DNA of 64,000 bases from Marinobacter sp. DY40_1A1 (GTDB taxonomy: Bacteria > Pseudomonadota > Gammaproteobacteria > Pseudomonadales > Oleiphilaceae): contig NZ_VCHA01000008.1 of the NCBI RefSeq assembly GCF_016597815.1, forward strand, positions 1 through 64,000, given 5' to 3'. The notes under the pieces are model-generated. The model saw only the letters and a list, made by a program, of their open reading frames with translations, was not told the origin of the DNA and did not search any database. The number at the start of each line of letters is the position of its first letter. Position 1 is the stretch's first letter. The position numbers and the translations under genes are program-made. Below, one piece after another: positions 61,944-64,000 of the stretch.

Positions 61944-64000
61944 ATGACACTGATCACCCTGAATCGCCCTGTTCGCAGTGACCACAGGCTGGAACGAATT
62001 CACATGTTCCCCGGCCGGCACCTTGGGGAACAGGAGCTTGACCGCCAGCAAGCATGGGCAGACGCTCGGTTATCCCAGTTGCTTGTGCACTGCCACCCCG
62101 GAATCGTTAATGGTCTTACCCTGGCCGATGAATCGTTGGATAGCCTGACCATTACGCCCGGCCTTGCTGTGGCGGGGAACGGTAAAACCATTCACCTTTA
62201 CTCTGAACTGAAAACCAGTTGGCAGGCGCTGATCGACCAATATCTGGAGCCTCTGGCAACGGGCGATGCAACCGGGGTGTATTACCTTACCTTGAGCCAG
62301 TCACTGCGACATGTAGACAGCCCGCAGGTTGAGCCGTGCCAGCGTTCGGAGTTTGATCCTACCCGTGATGCCCAGCTAATCACCGTGACCACCCTCGCCC
62401 TGCGCCGGCTTGCTATCAAGGGCATTTCAGCCCGGGACCAACCACGCTCGCTGATCGAAAACAGGGTAGCAAGTACCGGTGTAACAGCCGCCCTTCTGCA
62501 CGAACATCCAGACTCGATTCCACTGGCAGTTGTATGCATCGATCCAGGGGCAAGTGAAGAATCACCAGTGCGCTGGGTGTCGCCCGCCACAGGCCGATAC
62601 CGAGCAATCCCGAACAGCGGTTACCGCGTACTTCTGGAACAGACCAGCACAGCCATAAACCGTGCAATGGAACGCTTTGCAGCCCGTGAGCTGGCGGAAT
62701 CGGACGATCAGCATGCATTCCTGAGAGAGAACCTGGCTCTGGATTACCTGCCTTCAGCCGGCCAGTTTCCTGTTAGTTGGTTGCGTAATCCGAACACGGG
62801 GGAGGCAAAGCTCGACTGGCTTCCAGCACACTTGGCTGTAGATATGGTACCGGTGCCGGAAGCCCGAATACCGGATTTGATCCTCCGCAACCTTCCTGGT
62901 CCGCCCATCAGCCTGCACACACCCCGAGGGGAACGGCTAAGATTATTGCTGGCTTTAAAGGCTGCCGATTACCGGCCCGACTTACTGGACATTCCGCCCA
63001 CTGACAAACGCCTGGAAGATGATCTGTTCCGCTATCACATGCACGCCCACAAAGCCTGGATGCATTGGAAATCCCAGTTCTATCGGCTGTACTACATTGT
63101 GATTTTGCCCAGCCACCAGCCGTCAGGTGACACCAGCGAGGAGGAGGGGGAATTGGAGCCTATCATCCACGACCCCTCCAAGCTCGGCGACCTGGGCTTG
63201 CCCAAGCCCGATGGTCCACCAGTAGCACCCAAATTATTTTTCACAGAACTCAGAAACAACGCCAAAGGTAGCCCGGAAGCTCCCGTCTACCCATATGATC
63301 AATTCGGACAAGAAGGTCCAGACGGACCTGAGGATTACAAGGCATGGCTTGGCCACGAAGGCGACAGTGAAAACCAGTCCCCTGAGCCCGCGAAGCCGAA
63401 AGACGATGGGCTCGTGGTTCGCTATGCCGCCTTGTTGGTGGATATCGAAGAAACGCGCAATCAGATTCGCGACTTAACCAGCCGGGGTGGGCGCCTGCGG
63501 GACTTTTTGCTGCTGCAACGACAGCAACTGGATGTTCAGTCTGCCTCCATGTCTGCTTTGGCAAACGGCGTGGCGCCTGGCGACAACGCAACGAAGGGGA
63601 AAGGCACCTTGCAGTATAGCTACGCTCTGACCCCTGATACCTACAGCCTCGCCACCACTGCTCAGAACACCCAACGAATCACTCAACAAATAAAAAAGTA
63701 TCAGCAAAGTGGTGCGTTCAAAAATGCCTCTATGGAGCTACTTGAAAGAAGCGCAGTAAAACAAGCAACGGCCCAAAAAGACAGGTTGCTCCGCAAGAAT
63801 CCAGATAACACCTCAACCTTTGAAATTATGGCACAGACCCACGGCCAACCATTGGCTCCGCTGGCGGGTGCCATACCTGTGGTGAAACAGGCATTCCCGT
63901 CATCTGTCTCCGGGTTCACGGTAATGGAAGATGCCAGCCCGGCTACGGCTCAGTATCAGAAAAATCACGCCAAATTACTGGAACTGAGCACTCTTGCCCA
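61944..64000 (+). CDS. FDGRLL-module paralog 3, truncated by the window edge
   Basis: This open frame starts at ATG 61944 (agga upstream) and stays open to the last base, giving at least 685 residues. Its N-terminus repeats the module in altered form: MFPGRHLGEQELDRQQAWAD, GIVNGLTL and ITPGLAVAGNGKTIHL. The middle (about 405-450) is Pro/Asp/Gly-rich. The later part has a helical stretch (KKYQQSGAFKNASMELLERS). No catalytic motif is seen in the visible part. Confidence 0.7.
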   Translation, partial: MTLITLNRPVRSDHRLERIHMFPGRHLGEQELDRQQAWADARLSQLLVHCHPGIVNGLTLADESLDSLTITPGLAVAGNGKTIHLYSELKTSWQALIDQYLEPLATGDATGVYYLTLSQSLRHVDSPQVEPCQRSEFDPTRDAQLITVTTLALRRLAIKGISARDQPRSLIENRVASTGVTAALLHEHPDSIPLAVVCIDPGASEESPVRWVSPATGRYRAIPNSGYRVLLEQTSTAINRAMERFAARELAESDDQHAFLRENLALDYLPSAGQFPVSWLRNPNTGEAKLDWLPAHLAVDMVPVPEARIPDLILRNLPGPPISLHTPRGERLRLLLALKAADYRPDLLDIPPTDKRLEDDLFRYHMHAHKAWMHWKSQFYRLYYIVILPSHQPSGDTSEEEGELEPIIHDPSKLGDLGLPKPDGPPVAPKLFFTELRNNAKGSPEAPVYPYDQFGQEGPDGPEDYKAWLGHEGDSENQSPEPAKPKDDGLVVRYAALLVDIEETRNQIRDLTSRGGRLRDFLLLQRQQLDVQSASMSALANGVAPGDNATKGKGTLQYSYALTPDTYSLATTAQNTQRITQQIKKYQQSGAFKNASMELLERSAVKQATAQKDRLLRKNPDNTSTFEIMAQTHGQPLAPLAGAIPVVKQAFPSSVSGFTVMEDASPATAQYQKNHAKLLELSTLA

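Noticed and set aside
45136..64000. Reading the locus as a type VI secretion system.
   Set aside because: The spike resembles VgrG, but there are no TssB/TssC sheath pair, TssJLM membrane complex, ClpV or TssK/F/G baseplate genes in the visible part.
45136..64000. Reading the locus as an ordinary prophage.
   Set aside because: No terminase, portal, capsid, integrase or lysis cassette lies in or beside it. CIS_tube, DUF5908-like and TIGR02242-type genes point to a CIS. The right edge is open, so this can be revised.
1..64000. CRISPR arrays, rRNA and intact tRNA genes.
   Set aside because: No regularly spaced direct repeats with unique spacers and no rRNA-like sequence were found; the only tRNA sequence is the 3' half at 6463-6517.

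Overview
The window looks like a chromosomal segment of a marine gammaproteobacterium, most likely Marinobacter or a close relative. This is inferred from the gene set and moderately GC-rich coding; no rRNA or other species marker is present. It has three parts: the right end of an integrated mobile element (1-6517), a housekeeping and accessory chromosomal stretch (6518-43973), and a contractile injection system (CIS) locus that runs off the right edge (44175-64000).

Mobile element: a tyrosine integrase lies next to a bare 3' half of tRNA-Leu(UAA), which marks the element-chromosome junction. Inside are an AlpA-like regulator, a small unknown gene and a P2 gpA-type HUH replication protein in a tightly overlapping operon, two unknown genes in the usual cargo position, and a retron-type reverse transcriptase with NAxxH, YVDD and ITG motifs. 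The reverse transcriptase is short at its N-terminus and starts inside a perfect 13-bp inverted repeat. The element continues beyond position 1.

Chromosomal stretch: it includes an SDR, a GNAT, a fatty acid desaturase with a divergent AraC-type regulator, an enoyl-CoA hydratase, an ABC-2 exporter coupled to a DUF192 lipoprotein, cardiolipin synthase, and a MipA/OmpV porin-like protein. A selenium locus at 19186-25655 holds a PhnD/PhnC/PhnE-type transporter of the kind annotated as selenate uptake, a SenB-type selenosugar synthase, and selenophosphate synthetase fused to a flavoprotein. Uptake, selenophosphate formation and selenosugar formation can be read as one pathway, but no SenA is present in the window. 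Further along are a PilZ protein, a GNAT-nitrilase fusion, an MCP, RecQ, lipid and ACP enzymes, TrkH, a retropepsin-like zinc-protease-family protein, an ATP-grasp protein, Mqo, pirin and a small beta-barrel protein.

CIS locus: fifteen same-strand genes start at 45136, with a divergent M15 peptidase to the left. They encode two sheath-like and two tube-like proteins, a CIS tube-cap protein, a DUF5908-like small protein, a hub and spike encoded separately, a predicted membrane-anchored protein, gp25 and gpJ baseplate proteins, a TIGR02242-type tail protein, and three tandem divergent paralogs related by an FDGRLL-type N-terminal module. There are no capsid, terminase or T6SS membrane-complex genes, so this is best read as an extracellular or membrane-attached CIS rather than a prophage or T6SS. 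The AAA+ ATPase, tape measure and cap would have to lie to the right of the window.
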